The notes: generated by a model not told the origin, from the sequence alone. DNA of 64,000 bases from CAYPKG01 sp964411275 (GCA_964411275.1 CAYPKG010000002.1:52522-116521), one strand, 5' to 3'; shown: positions 8,756 through 16,753, numbered from the stretch's first letter. Program-made: numbers and translations.

Positions 8756-8972
8756 TCCAGAAATTGCATGGGTAGGGCGTGCCAAAGAAAGCATACTAGC
8801 ATCGAGGTTCTAAAAGGATCTTGCGTAAAGCCCCGGCATGCGCCGGGCAAGCGAATGGGCGGTAACACCGCCCATTACTTTGCTCAAAAGACAGCCGGTT
8901 AAGAAAAGCGGGGTTAAATCTACCGATGAGGTTTGACAATGAGACTGCTGGCTTTGGGAGTGAAAAAAGGAC
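8756..8972. other. Intergenic stretch with two strong adjacent hairpins
   Basis: No gene seen. CCCGGC-ATGC-GCCGGG begins at about 8832, and AATGGGCGG (8854-8862) pairs perfectly with CCGCCCATT (8868-8876). No known riboswitch pattern was recognised. Could be a small RNA or an extra terminator of the rpsU unit. Confidence 0.4.
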
Positions 8973-9001
8973 TTGCATTTTAAGCTTCTTTATTGTAACA
9001 T
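8973..9001 (+). promoter_or_regulatory. tRNA-Val promoter
   Basis: TTGCAT (8973-8978), 17 bp, then TAACAT (8996-9001), placing transcription start a few bases before the tRNA. Confidence 0.65.
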
Positions 9002-9014
9002 ATAACATGCGCTT

Positions 9015-9091
9015 GGGGATGTAGCCCAGCTGGTTAGAGCGCTTCGCTCACATCGAAGAGGTCGGGGGTTCGAGCCCCTCCATCCCCACCA
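9015..9091 (+). tRNA. tRNA-Val (anticodon CAC)
   Basis: Acceptor arms GGGGATG / CATCCCC pair perfectly; the anticodon stem CTTCG/CGAAG holds the loop CTCACAT with anticodon CAC; the T arm is GGGGG-TTCGAGC-CCCTC (stem with one imperfect pair). Discriminator A is followed by an encoded CCA. The D stem has one mismatch. Confidence 0.93.
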
Positions 9092-9132
9092 TAGACTAAC
9101 AGGCAACCTTGCGGTTGCCTGTTAGTCTATGG
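9089..9132 (+). other. Perfect 20-bp hairpin fused to the tRNA CCA end
   Basis: 9089-9108 is the exact reverse complement of 9113-9132 with a 4-nt loop TTGC. The 5' arm starts with the CC of the tRNA CCA. There is no T-tract after it, so it is not a standard terminator, although it may still end transcription or guide 3' processing. Confidence 0.85.
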
Positions 9133-9287
9133 TGCTGTATTAGCGGGGGCTCGAAGAGCGGAAGAGCAAACGATCCGGCGAATCGTTTGCCCGCCCCGGG
9201 AAGCGCCGCCGCCCAAGGATGCGCAGCGCGGAGCGCAAGCATCGGGTGGCGAAGCTAAAGAGCCCCTCCATCCTTGGGCATTTTTTT
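9133..9287 (+). terminator. Hairpin-rich region ending in a long-stem terminator
   Basis: GCAAACGAT (9166-9174) pairs with ATCGTTTGC (9182-9190). GCCCAAGGATG (9211-9221) pairs with CATCCTTGGGC (9269-9279), followed by seven T (9281-9287). Within the second structure GAGCCCCTCCATCC (9260-9273) repeats 14 bases of the tRNA-Val 3' end (9072-9085). Confidence 0.6.
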
Positions 9288-9417
9288 GTGCCTTGCGGTT
9301 GAAGTTTAATGCATATTTGGTGATTTGAGCCCCATTTTGAGCCACATACGTACCTAATTTTGTACCGGGAGAACGAAACCTAACGCCATATATATTACTG
9401 CACACTACGCCCAAAGG

Positions 9418-9741
9418 TTATTTTTGCAGCGCTTTGATATAGCCAATCACTTTATTCTTATTGTCATGATTGAGGGCACGATAGGATGCAATCAAGTCTG
9501 CCTCATTTACATTAAGATTATCGATAATGAGAGAATTGACGGGCATAGCGATGTCTGTCAAATCCAGAAGATAATCGGTGGAGCAATTAAAGTAATTCGC
9601 TAATTTCAACAAGGTATCTGCTGTAGGCATAGCCTTACCATTTTCATATGCGCTGATTGTTTCTTGCTGTACGCCTATCTCAATACCTAAATTCAATTGA
9701 GTTTGCTTCTTTTTCTCTCTTAATATTTTTAAGTTCTTCAT
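9418..9741 (-). CDS. XRE-family transcriptional regulator
   Basis: 107 aa. Residues about 1-60 are a helix-turn-helix of the Cro/CI type (LNLGIEIGVQQETISAYENGKAMPTADTLLKLANYF), followed by DYLLDL and a short C-terminal helical part. The start at 9741 is taken because GGAG lies 9 nt upstream; a longer frame to 9756 would place the start inside that site. The gene is clearly more AT-rich than its neighbours and lies next to a tRNA, which suggests horizontal origin. Target unknown; possibly its own AT-rich upstream region. Confidence 0.85.
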   Translation of the reverse strand: MKNLKILREKKKQTQLNLGIEIGVQQETISAYENGKAMPTADTLLKLANYFNCSTDYLLDLTDIAMPVNSLIIDNLNVNEADLIASYRALNHDNKNKVIGYIKALQK

Positions 9742-10116
9742 ATATAAAATCTCCATTTATAATTTATATTTATTAATGATAGAGATATATATTGAATTTA
9801 TCAAGATATATAGCTTATCATTTCAGAAATACAATCTGTACCGGAGGTGATAAGCATACGAAATTATCAAACTATGTATATGCAGCTTGCAGGAAAGGTC
9901 GCGGACGCAACGGAAGATAGCTAAAACACGTAATATCCCTGAGCACCCCTTGGCTTAACGGCGCCATCCCCCTGGAAAAGAATCAATGATAATCAAATTC
10001 ATACGAAACACTTCCTTTTTATGAACAATTTTGGTACAATAAACCTGTATGGTGCGTAGTAAGAAAGCCGTACAATGCGGTTAAACCGCGATTATTCAAA
10101 AGGAGGATCGAACCAT
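9742..10116. other. AT-rich intergenic region
   Basis: Upstream region of the XRE gene and of the BMP lipoprotein. It contains one tiny ORF (9847-9924, listed separately) and, near 10034, a TACAAT that may be the -10 of the lipoprotein gene without a recognisable -35. Nothing else supported. Confidence 0.4.
9847..9924 (+). pseudogene. Truncated small ORF, possible mobile-element remnant
   Basis: A GTG start reads 25 residues (MISIRNYQTMYMQLAGKV then ADATEDS) to TAA. The sequence NYQTMYMQLAGKVADA resembles the beginning of short proteins common in clostridial prophages and integrative elements (NYKxMYxxLFxxMADAIE), which are normally longer. A stop truncates it here. The GGAG at 9843-9846 overlaps the start, so translation is doubtful. 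Confidence 0.3.
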
Positions 10117-11280
10117 ATGAAGAAAATTCTCGCTTTGGTACTGGTAATGGCTATGGCCCTTGCCGCGTTCGGTTGCGCCCAGCAGCCTGACCCCGAACCT
10201 GTGGCGGAGCCCACTGCCCCTGCGGCAGAGCCTGCTGAGGCTACCCCTGCGGCAGAGCCGGACCCCGCTCCCGCTGATGACACGCCTGTGCTGGCGCTGA
10301 TCACAGACCTCGGCACCATCGACGACAAGTCCTTTAACCAGGGCACCTGGGAAGGTCTCGTGAAATACGCCGATGAGAGCGGTAAAAAGGCCCAGTATTA
10401 TCAGCCTACCGAGCAAAGCAACGAAGCGTACCTGTCCGCCATTGAGATGGCAGTGAATGCAGGCGCGGAAGTCATCGTCACCCCCGGCTTCCTGTTTGAA
10501 GAGCCCATCTATCTCGCGCAGGATATGTATCCGGAAGTGCACTTTGTGCTGATCGACGGCTGGCCGCATGACGCGGACTATCAATATCGCACCAATGATA
10601 ACACCGTCGGCATCATATTCGCCGAGGAGCAGGTGGGTTACCTTGCTGGTTACGCAGCCGTGATGGATGGCTACACCAAGCTTGGGTATCAGGGCGGCAT
10701 GGCGGTTCCCGCGGTTGTCCGGTATGGCTACGGCTTTGTGGCCGGCGCCGACGCGGCCGCTAAGGAAAAGGGCATCAATATCACCCTGGACTACAACTAC
10801 TCCGGCGACTTTGCCGCGTCCCCTGAAAACCAGGCACGGGCTGCCGGCTGGTATGAGGGCGGCGTAGAGATCATATTCGCGGCGGGCGGCGCTGTCGGCA
10901 ACTCTGTCATGGCTGCTGCGGAAGCCAGCACGGACAAGGCCGTCATCGGCGTTGACGTTGACCAGAGCAACCTGTCCGAAACAGTCTTGAACTCCGCCCT
11001 GAAGGGGCTGGGCGTTGCCACCTACGAGGCCGTGAAGGCGCTGTATGACGGCAACTTCCCCGGCGGCCAGAACCAGACCATGGATGCCAGCAACGACGGC
11101 GTTTCCTTGGCAATGGCCTCCAATAAGTTCAAGGTGTTCGACCAGGCCGCCTATGACGCGCTGTATGCACAGCTCGCCTCCGGCTCCATCGATGTGCCTC
11201 GTGACGACGATTATCCCGATGCGGCGGGCGATCCCACCGCGTTCACCGTCACCAACACCACCGTGAATTACCACAAATAA
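10117..11280 (+). CDS. BMP-family substrate-binding lipoprotein
   Basis: 387 aa. Lipoprotein signal with lipobox LAAFGC (C20), then a Pro/Ala/Glu linker to about residue 52 and a PnrA/Med-like periplasmic-binding fold (LITDLGTIDDKSFNQGTWEG, GAEVIVTPGF, HFVLIDGW, VGYLAGYAAV, IIFAAGGAVGNSVM, AVIGVDVDQS). Members of this family bind nucleosides or similar ligands and feed an ABC transporter on the outer face of the membrane. Here no ATPase or permease gene adjoins it, so it is an orphan binding protein; it may serve a transporter encoded elsewhere or act as a sensor. The start follows AGGAGG; a strong terminator follows. Confidence 0.9.
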   Translation: MKKILALVLVMAMALAAFGCAQQPDPEPVAEPTAPAAEPAEATPAAEPDPAPADDTPVLALITDLGTIDDKSFNQGTWEGLVKYADESGKKAQYYQPTEQSNEAYLSAIEMAVNAGAEVIVTPGFLFEEPIYLAQDMYPEVHFVLIDGWPHDADYQYRTNDNTVGIIFAEEQVGYLAGYAAVMDGYTKLGYQGGMAVPAVVRYGYGFVAGADAAAKEKGINITLDYNYSGDFAASPENQARAAGWYEGGVEIIFAAGGAVGNSVMAAAEASTDKAVIGVDVDQSNLSETVLNSALKGLGVATYEAVKALYDGNFPGGQNQTMDASNDGVSLAMASNKFKVFDQAAYDALYAQLASGSIDVPRDDDYPDAAGDPTAFTVTNTTVNYHK

Positions 11281-11297
11281 GAAGTAGTTGGCCCCAA

Positions 11298-11330
11298 GGG
11301 ATCGTCTCGAATTGAGACGATCCCTTTTTT
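11298..11330 (+). terminator. Rho-independent terminator of the BMP gene
   Basis: GGGATCGTCTC (11298-11308) pairs with GAGACGATCCC (11314-11324), then six T. Confidence 0.95.
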
Positions 11331-11368
11331 ATCGCGGAATTTACTGCGGAGCGATATCGGATAAACTA

Positions 11369-11397
11369 TTGAAATAAAGATTGTGCTAATATATACT
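11369..11397 (+). promoter_or_regulatory. putP promoter
   Basis: TTGAAA (11369-11374), 17-bp spacer, TATACT (11392-11397). Confidence 0.7.
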
Positions 11398-11497
11398 GTC
11401 AAATAGCGCCTGTGTGCATGTATACAAGGGAGGGTGGGGACGAGCCTCATGGTATTCTGCATGCGCTGTGTTGTATAAAATTGTAGGGGGTTTTGAA

Positions 11498-12991
11498 GTG
11501 GGCAATTCTGTTTGGGAAATCGTCGCGTTTGGTCTGTATTTTTTGCTGATGCTGGGCGTCGGGCTTGTATTCTTTAAAAAGACAAACACGCTATCCGACT
11601 TTATTTTGGGCGACCGGAGCATGGGCCCGTTTGTGTCTGCCATTAGCGCTGTCGCGTCGGATATGAGCGGCTGGATGCTGATGGGTCTGCCTGGGGCGGT
11701 GTACCTTGCGGGTATGAACCAGCTATGGATCGGCATTGGCCTGGCTATCGGCACGTATACCAGCTGGCTTGTGGTGGCAAAGCGCCTTCGCAATTACTCC
11801 GTGGTGGCCAATAACGCCCTGACGATCCCGGAATTCCTGCAAAACCGATTTCACGATAAGAGCGGGGTATTAAGCCTTGTGAGCGGCATCGCCATTCTCG
11901 TGATGTTCACGATTTATGTGGCGTCCAGCCTGAGTGCAGGCGGCACGCTGTTTACGACGCTGTTTCCAAGCCTTGCTTATCAGCCGGCGGTGGTGATTAC
12001 GGCTGTGATTATCATTGTATATACATTCATGGGCGGCTTCAAGGCGGTGTGCTGGACGGATTTGTTCCAGGGCATGCTGATGCTGGTGGCGGTGGTTGCG
12101 GTGCCGATTTTCGCCTTCGGTGGTATTTCCGGGGCGGATGTGGGCGAGAAGCTGCGCAGCCTGAACCTGGGCGAGGGGTTTTTGAACCTGATGCAGTACC
12201 AGGACGGCACGCCATACACGTTTAAGGACCTCATTTCCAACCTGGCCTGGGGCCTTGGATATCTGGGCATGCCGCATATCCTGGTGCGGTTTATGGCCAT
12301 CCGTGACTACAAGACCATCAAATATTCCCGCCGCATTGCCACGGGTTGGGTCGTGATCGCGCTCCTGGCGGTGACGGCAGTCGGCATCGTGGGCCGACTG
12401 CAGCTGGGCAGCACGCTGGCGGATGCAGGCACACATGAAACGGTGTTTATCCTGTTGACCCGGCAGGTATTTGCGGCAGCGCCCTTCCTGGTGGGTATTC
12501 TGCTCTCCGCCATCCTCGCGGCAGCTATGAGCACGGCGGACAGTCAGCTGCTGGTGGTTTCCTCCACGATTACAAACGATATTTACCTAAAATTTACGAA
12601 AAAAGAAGTTCCCCAGAAGACGCTGGTGCTGATCTCCCGGATTGCGGTGGCGATCATTGCGATTATTGCTACGGTGATTGCGCTGGACGAAAGTTCCACA
12701 ATCATGAGCCTTGTTTCCAACGCATGGTCCGGCTTTGGCGCGACGTTTGGCCCGATTATGGTGATGAGCCTGACATGGAAGCGCACGAATAAGGTGGGCG
12801 CCATCGCGGGCATGGTGACAGGGGCCCTGGTGTGGGTCGTGTGGCTGAACGTCTTCTCCCATACGGGGCTTTACGAGATGGTGCCTGCGTTCCTGCTGTC
12901 GCTAGCCGCGGTGGTGGTGGGCAGCCTGTTGTCGCAAGCGCCCAGCGCCCAGATGGTGAAGGAGTTTGAGACGGTACAGGCGATGAAATAA
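11498..12991 (+). CDS. putP: Sodium/proline symporter (SSS family)
   Basis: 497 aa with about 13 hydrophobic segments. Family landmarks are LSDFILGDRSMGPFVSAIS, the sodium-site segment SDMSGWMLMGLPGAVY, TFMGGFKAVCWTDLFQG, GLGYLGMPHILVRFMAI and the helix 8 region ILAAAMSTADSQLLVVSS. Couples Na+ entry to proline uptake. A GTG start at 11498 is chosen because AGGGGG lies 8 nt upstream and the product begins at the usual PutP N-terminus; the frame extends 28 codons further upstream without a site. Monocistronic with its own promoter and terminator. Confidence 0.93.
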   Translation: MGNSVWEIVAFGLYFLLMLGVGLVFFKKTNTLSDFILGDRSMGPFVSAISAVASDMSGWMLMGLPGAVYLAGMNQLWIGIGLAIGTYTSWLVVAKRLRNYSVVANNALTIPEFLQNRFHDKSGVLSLVSGIAILVMFTIYVASSLSAGGTLFTTLFPSLAYQPAVVITAVIIIVYTFMGGFKAVCWTDLFQGMLMLVAVVAVPIFAFGGISGADVGEKLRSLNLGEGFLNLMQYQDGTPYTFKDLISNLAWGLGYLGMPHILVRFMAIRDYKTIKYSRRIATGWVVIALLAVTAVGIVGRLQLGSTLADAGTHETVFILLTRQVFAAAPFLVGILLSAILAAAMSTADSQLLVVSSTITNDIYLKFTKKEVPQKTLVLISRIAVAIIAIIATVIALDESSTIMSLVSNAWSGFGATFGPIMVMSLTWKRTNKVGAIAGMVTGALVWVVWLNVFSHTGLYEMVPAFLLSLAAVVVGSLLSQAPSAQMVKEFETVQAMK

Positions 12992-13004
12992 GCAAAGGTT
13001 ACAA

Positions 13005-13040
13005 AACGGGGCTGTAGCAGTCACAAGCTATAGCCCCGTT
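13005..13040. terminator. Bidirectional terminator
   Basis: AACGGGGCTGTAGC (13005-13018) pairs with GCTATAGCCCCGTT (13027-13040). The minus-strand side runs into TTTTG, so it serves the converging frameshifted gene as well as putP. Confidence 0.75.
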
Positions 13041-13465
13041 AATTTGCTTTCAAGCAGCCGGTCAGTTTTTTATATAAAGCATCTTTTTGTTCCCCTTGCA
13101 CCTGAAACGATGAAAGTCCTTGACAATTATCTCGGTCAATCCAAATATGCCCATCGCTAAATATGTATAGTAAAGGCCAGCGGGAAGGTTCGCCTAAGGC
13201 TTCAAGATTAATGAGGAAATAGCCCACGTTGGCGCTGATTTCTTTATCTATGACAGTCCTTTTTACCTCATAATTCTTTGGTATATCGGCTATTTCGATA
13301 CAGTTTAGAGCGATAGCATTGGTTGCGTGCGCATCATTGCCATTTTCTCTATGATAGTATGAAACATAGTTATAATGAATGAAAAAAGTGATGCTGCGTT
13401 TACGGGCTGTTTATAAAACATATCATTATTAATAGGAGGGCTATGAGTATATAAATTTTTTTCAT
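13039..13465 (-). pseudogene. Frameshifted small exported protein
   Basis: An ATG at 13465, preceded by AAAAGGAGG, opens MKKIYILIALLLIMICFINS, a signal peptide, and then meets TAA near 13400. In the next frame an uninterrupted reading (about 120 codons) continues to the stop at 13039 and has no early start of its own; it includes NAIALNCIEIADIPKNYEV and YIFSDGHIWIDRDN. Joining the two frames by one base gives an exported protein of about 140 aa. Either a real frameshift mutation or one missing base in the sequence. Family not recognised. The stretch is AT-rich compared with putP. Confidence 0.65.
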
Positions 13466-13522
13466 TATTTTCCTCCTTTTAATTTGGCGATACACTCCTC
13501 GGTAGAAAATTCTGCCCAGCTA

Positions 13523-13849
13523 CTAAGACTTAGCGTGTTGTTTCTTGTGTTTTACATAAACATAGACGCTACATATTAAATAAAATGCGACTATGACAAT
13601 ACCCAATGGCAATTCAATATTCATTACTTGCCCTGTATCTATCGTACTCATATACATTGAATGGCAACCAGGCAAAATACCTAAAACCCCGCCCCAGAAC
13701 AGGTTTTTAGCCAATAGAATGCCACTTATGATAAACAGAGCAATCCAAATAAATACCATCGGACTTACCGAAAGCCCGATTCCAATCATGACAAAGCCAT
13801 AAAAGGCAGTAAAGATAATTGCGGGTATAAAGAACAAAAATTTTCTCAT
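13523..13849 (-). CDS. Small integral membrane protein, unknown
   Basis: 108 aa from ATG 13849, which has GGAG 7 nt upstream. Four hydrophobic segments can be seen (FLFFIPAIIFTAFYGFVMIG, FIWIALFIISGILLA, a Gly/Leu-rich third, and IVIVAFYLICSVYVYV), and the end is basic (KHKKQHAKS). I do not recognise the family. It lies downstream of the DUF1801 gene on the same strand (41-bp gap) in an accessory, lower-GC segment. Confidence 0.6.
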   Translation of the reverse strand: MRKFLFFIPAIIFTAFYGFVMIGIGLSVSPMVFIWIALFIISGILLAKNLFWGGVLGILPGCHSMYMSTIDTGQVMNIELPLGIVIVAFYLICSVYVYVKHKKQHAKS

Positions 13850-13890
13850 CAATATTCTCCATTGCAAAGCTTCATGGGCCAAATAGATGC

Positions 13891-14286
13891 TTATTTTGAT
13901 TTCTTTAAATGATAGGTTAACGCCATTCCAATACAGAAAGAAAGCTCTTTTATCGGCAGTTTCTTTTTGGGGTCTATGATAATCCCCCGATTGTCTGTAA
14001 ACTCCAGCGCGTTACCAAACAGCTGTCTAAAATTTTCGATTAAGCTGGTTTGGCAATGAACAAAAATCCCGATTTTATCTTCGCCGAACCGATCCAGGCG
14101 TATTGGCGTACCTGTTTTCGGTTTCACTGTTGAGTACGTTGGCTGCCCCCATTTTAGGCTTTCTTCCAATTCACCTACACCGGACATTTCACTGGCAACA
14201 GTGTAAATTAATTCCCTTATTTGGAGCAAAGGTTTTCTATATTCTTCCGGATAATGATCATATACGTTTTGAATGCTTTCGTTCAT
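13891..14286 (-). CDS. DUF1801 domain protein
   Basis: 131 aa of the YdhG/DUF1801 type: HYPEEYRKPLLQIRELIYTVA, then ESLKWGQPTYSTVKPKTGTPIRLDRF and a C-terminal IKELSFCIGMALTYHLKKSK. A single soluble domain with the characteristic W-G-x-P-x-Y turn. Function of the family is not established. Followed 41 bp later by the small membrane protein gene. Confidence 0.82.
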   Translation of the reverse strand: MNESIQNVYDHYPEEYRKPLLQIRELIYTVASEMSGVGELEESLKWGQPTYSTVKPKTGTPIRLDRFGEDKIGIFVHCQTSLIENFRQLFGNALEFTDNRGIIIDPKKKLPIKELSFCIGMALTYHLKKSK

Positions 14287-14393
14287 ATCCTATCGCCTTA
14301 CATCCTTATTTAATACTATTGCGCCGCCGCTGGTGAATGCCGGCTTAAAAATGCCAAAGAGCAGCCACAAAAAACATAGGGAGCAAAGTTTCA

Positions 14394-14882
14394 TCAGGCT
14401 GGTTCTTGCGGGGTTGTGGATTGATCGGGGTTCAACCGCTCCAGCGGGACACCCGCCTCTTTGAATATTTGCAGGGCAAACTCGTCTGGATATCCCTGGG
14501 CATACAACACCCGTGAAATCCCCGCGTTCACGATCATCTTCGCGCAGATGACGCAGGGCTGATGGGTGCAGTACAGGGTTGCGCCATCGATGCTGACGCC
14601 CAGTTTTGCCGCCTGTATGATGGCGTTTTGTTCCGCATGTATGGCATAGCACAATTCCTGCCGGATGCCGGAGGGGATGTCCAGCTTGCGGCGCAGGCAT
14701 TCCTGCCGCTCTACACAGCTTTGCAGCCCGGCGGGGGCGCCATTATACCCGGTGGTGAGGATGCGCTTGTTTTTGACGATAATCGCGCCAATTTTCCGGT
14801 TTTCCTGATAGCAGCTGGACCAGTTCGCGATGGAATGGGCAAGCTCCATAAAACGTAGATCCCATTTATTCCAAGAGGACAT
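14394..14882 (-). CDS. Deoxycytidylate (dCMP) deaminase family
   Basis: 162 aa cytidine/deoxycytidylate deaminase fold. Zinc ligands and catalytic Glu are visible as CYAIHAEQNAI and HQPCVICAKM, and a further Cys/His cluster (SCVERQECLRRK) is as in dCMP deaminases and ComEB. Converts dCMP to dUMP, the substrate of the ThyA encoded 9 kb upstream. The start at 14882 (MSSWNKWDLRFMELA) follows AAGGAG by about 10 nt and removes a 20-residue extension that does not match the family. Confidence 0.9.
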   Translation of the reverse strand: MSSWNKWDLRFMELAHSIANWSSCYQENRKIGAIIVKNKRILTTGYNGAPAGLQSCVERQECLRRKLDIPSGIRQELCYAIHAEQNAIIQAAKLGVSIDGATLYCTHQPCVICAKMIVNAGISRVLYAQGYPDEFALQIFKEAGVPLERLNPDQSTTPQEPA

Positions 14883-14957
14883 GAATAGTTTACTCCTTAC
14901 AGTTTCGATCAGTATAGCATAACGACAGTTTGCCGTCCACAATTTTGCCGCGTGTTG

Positions 14958-15380
14958 CTACAAATCCACGGTAAAGCGCAGGCGCGTGAATTCCATGCCT
15001 TCGCGCTCGTAAAAGCGGTGGGCATCCACGCGCTTTTTGCTGCAGCTCACCTCAAGCCGGATGCAGCCTGCCTCCTTAGCAATGCGGCGGGCTTCCAGAT
15101 ACAGCTGGTGGCCCGCGCCCCGGGAGCGCATGCCCTCGCGGGTAAAAAGCTCCATGATCTCCGCGATGGTGCCTGCCTGGCAGAGCATGGTACCGATGCG
15201 CAGCGTCAAAAGCGCTATAACCTGGCCGTCTTCTTCAAATAGAAGGGTATGCATTTTTGGGTTGTTAAGATAATCCAAATAGGCCTCATGAAATTGTTGT
15301 GGATCAAGGGCCATCTCCACCAGCTCGCAGTTGATTTCATAAACGGCTTGTTCATCCAAAATGGTAGCGGCACGGACCAT
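14958..15380 (-). CDS. GNAT-family N-acetyltransferase
   Basis: 140 aa. Typical order of GNAT motifs: VIALLTLRIGTML (strands 2-4), IMELFTREGMRSRGAGHQLYLEARRIAKEAGC (acetyl-CoA pyrophosphate loop, here RSRGAG), then LEVSCSKKRVDAHRFYEREGMEF. ATG 15380 preferred over an in-frame TTG two codons earlier, with GGGAGA upstream. Acceptor substrate unknown. Confidence 0.88.
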   Translation of the reverse strand: MVRAATILDEQAVYEINCELVEMALDPQQFHEAYLDYLNNPKMHTLLFEEDGQVIALLTLRIGTMLCQAGTIAEIMELFTREGMRSRGAGHQLYLEARRIAKEAGCIRLEVSCSKKRVDAHRFYEREGMEFTRLRFTVDL

Positions 15381-15552
15381 AAACAACCATCTCCCGTATC
15401 AAATTCATGCATGGGATTTTGCCTGGGTTTTGATTGATTGATTGGAAAAAGTATATCACAGCGATGAGCTGGAATAAATAGTTAAAATCATGTATTTTCG
15501 TGCCAATTACATGCAGCAAAAAACAACAACACCATGAGGTGCTGTTGCGGGA

Positions 15553-15600
15553 CTGTGGAAAAAGTCATTATGGGATTATCAAGGGGCCGCAACCCCTTTA
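15553..15600. repeat. Dispersed short repeat, copy 1
   Basis: A GACTGTGGAAAAA segment is followed by GGGATTATCAAGGGG-CCGCAA-CCCCTT. Related stretches lie at 43263-43312 and 63913-63945. Each contains an AAGGGG/CCCCTT-like hairpin. Confidence 0.55.
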
Positions 15601-16262
15601 TTTTCAACGTTCCAGCGCTCTGCAACGCCTTTATATCGATCCCCTTTGCTTAAAACAAAAGGCTTAATGCCGATATTGAAAATCGCGTAATGCAATATGC
15701 CTTGTAAAAAATATTTCCGCTTATGCTTGATGTCTTGATAGAAGCGTTCGGCGCTTCGTTCAAACCGCGTTACAAAAGGTTTTTCAAATTGGGGCGAATT
15801 TGAAAAAGGGAGTTTATGTTGTATCATTGCGCTGATGTAGGCGCCGGAATAAGAGAGGATATTCTTAAGAATTGTTGCCGCTTTGGAGCCGCCGTAGTTT
15901 TCGCTTGTAATGACACCGATGGCATATTTTTTATTGAGTGATTGCTCCATGATCAAATGCCCGCGGTCCGCAAAGGTTTTCAGTTGACCGGATATATTGC
16001 TTTCATAAGTTGGCGTGCCCATAATAATCCCGTCTGCTTTAACAATCTCATTGGACAATTTCTCGATATCATCGTCCATAATACAGTTTCCTTTTTCGAA
16101 GCAATAGCAGCATCCCTTACAAAACGCCAATTCAAGCTCCGACAAATTGTAAAAAGCGACCTCTACATCGTTCTTTGCTTGTAAATAGTTGCCGATGATG
16201 GTTAATATCCGGGCAGTAGAACCATTTGGCCTTGGACTTCCATTTATAATGATAATTTTCAT
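15579..16262 (-). CDS. Flavodoxin-family NAD(P)H reductase with Cys cluster
   Basis: 227 aa. N-terminal flavodoxin-like fold with FMN loop NGSPRPNGSTARI, then CKGCCYCFEKGNC (a possible 4Fe-4S or redox cysteine site as in iron-sulfur flavoproteins), and GTPTYESNISGQLKTFADR for flavin/dimer contacts. The last about 80 residues are a basic extension specific to a subgroup. Divergently transcribed from an HxlR regulator with a 117-bp shared promoter region, so it is the likely target of that regulator in response to quinone, aldehyde or thiol stress (inference). Confidence 0.82.
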   Translation of the reverse strand: MKIIIINGSPRPNGSTARILTIIGNYLQAKNDVEVAFYNLSELELAFCKGCCYCFEKGNCIMDDDIEKLSNEIVKADGIIMGTPTYESNISGQLKTFADRGHLIMEQSLNKKYAIGVITSENYGGSKAATILKNILSYSGAYISAMIQHKLPFSNSPQFEKPFVTRFERSAERFYQDIKHKRKYFLQGILHYAIFNIGIKPFVLSKGDRYKGVAERWNVENKGVAAP

Positions 16263-16379
16263 TTCGACCTCTCCTCAGTTTTTAAGTTTGCAATTGGATT
16301 ATAAGTGAAGTATAATGCAAACAATACATTTCGTATACTATGCACTTTTTTGTAAGATACTATCTAAAAGGAGAGTATT
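16263..16379. promoter_or_regulatory. Divergent promoter/operator region, flavoprotein and HxlR gene
   Basis: Contains GTTTGCA near 16287 and its inverse TGCAAAC near 16314, and a GTATACTA stretch near 16333. Spaced inverted elements of this type are normal HxlR binding sites, but the exact operator is not determined. Confidence 0.4.
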
Positions 16380-16736
16380 ATGAAATTAGAGGATTGTTCT
16401 GTTAAGGAAATAGGCTATGGGAAGTTTGAGACACTTGTACGCATGATTGGCGGCAAATGGAAGTTAAGGATCATTTTCTTTCTCGCGTTCCATGAAGTGT
16501 TGCGGTATGGGGAGCTTAAAAGACTTTTGCATCCTGTCACGCATAAGATGCTCACCAGCCAATTAAAGGAGTTACAGAAGGATGGATTGGTTGTGCGCAC
16601 AGAATATCCGCAAGTTCCGCCAAAAGTAGAATATTCGCTTAGCCAGATGGGGCGGGATTTGCGACCTGTTGTGGAAAAACTATGCGATTGGATTACCGCC
16701 CATAATATTCAGGAGATACCGCCACGTGAAGGCTAA
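16380..16736 (+). CDS. HxlR-family winged-helix regulator
   Basis: 118 aa. Typical HxlR layout: MIGGKWKLRIIFFL (helix 1-2), RYGELKRLLHPVTHKMLTSQLKELQKDGLVVRTEYPQVPPKVEYSL (recognition helix and wing), SQMGRDLRPVVEKLCDWI. Cys6 in the DCSVKEI segment is in the position used for redox sensing by some family members; that use here is inference. Controls, most likely, the divergent flavoprotein gene and itself. Confidence 0.9.
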   Translation: MKLEDCSVKEIGYGKFETLVRMIGGKWKLRIIFFLAFHEVLRYGELKRLLHPVTHKMLTSQLKELQKDGLVVRTEYPQVPPKVEYSLSQMGRDLRPVVEKLCDWITAHNIQEIPPREG

Positions 16737-16753
16737 ATCGTATATCAATCACC

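Noticed and set aside
8281..8868. 195-aa minus-strand ORF
   Set aside because: Antisense to rpsU and its promoter; composition is not protein-like.
8626..8972. Riboswitch between rpsU and tRNA-Val
   Set aside because: Hairpins are present but none of the known aptamer cores I could recall fits, and no regulated gene follows.
9127..9414. 95-aa minus-strand ORF
   Set aside because: Covers hairpins and the terminator after tRNA-Val; no ribosome site or family.
10096..11274. 392-aa minus-strand ORF
   Set aside because: Exact shadow of the BMP lipoprotein gene, rich in His/Val/Gly from antisense codons.
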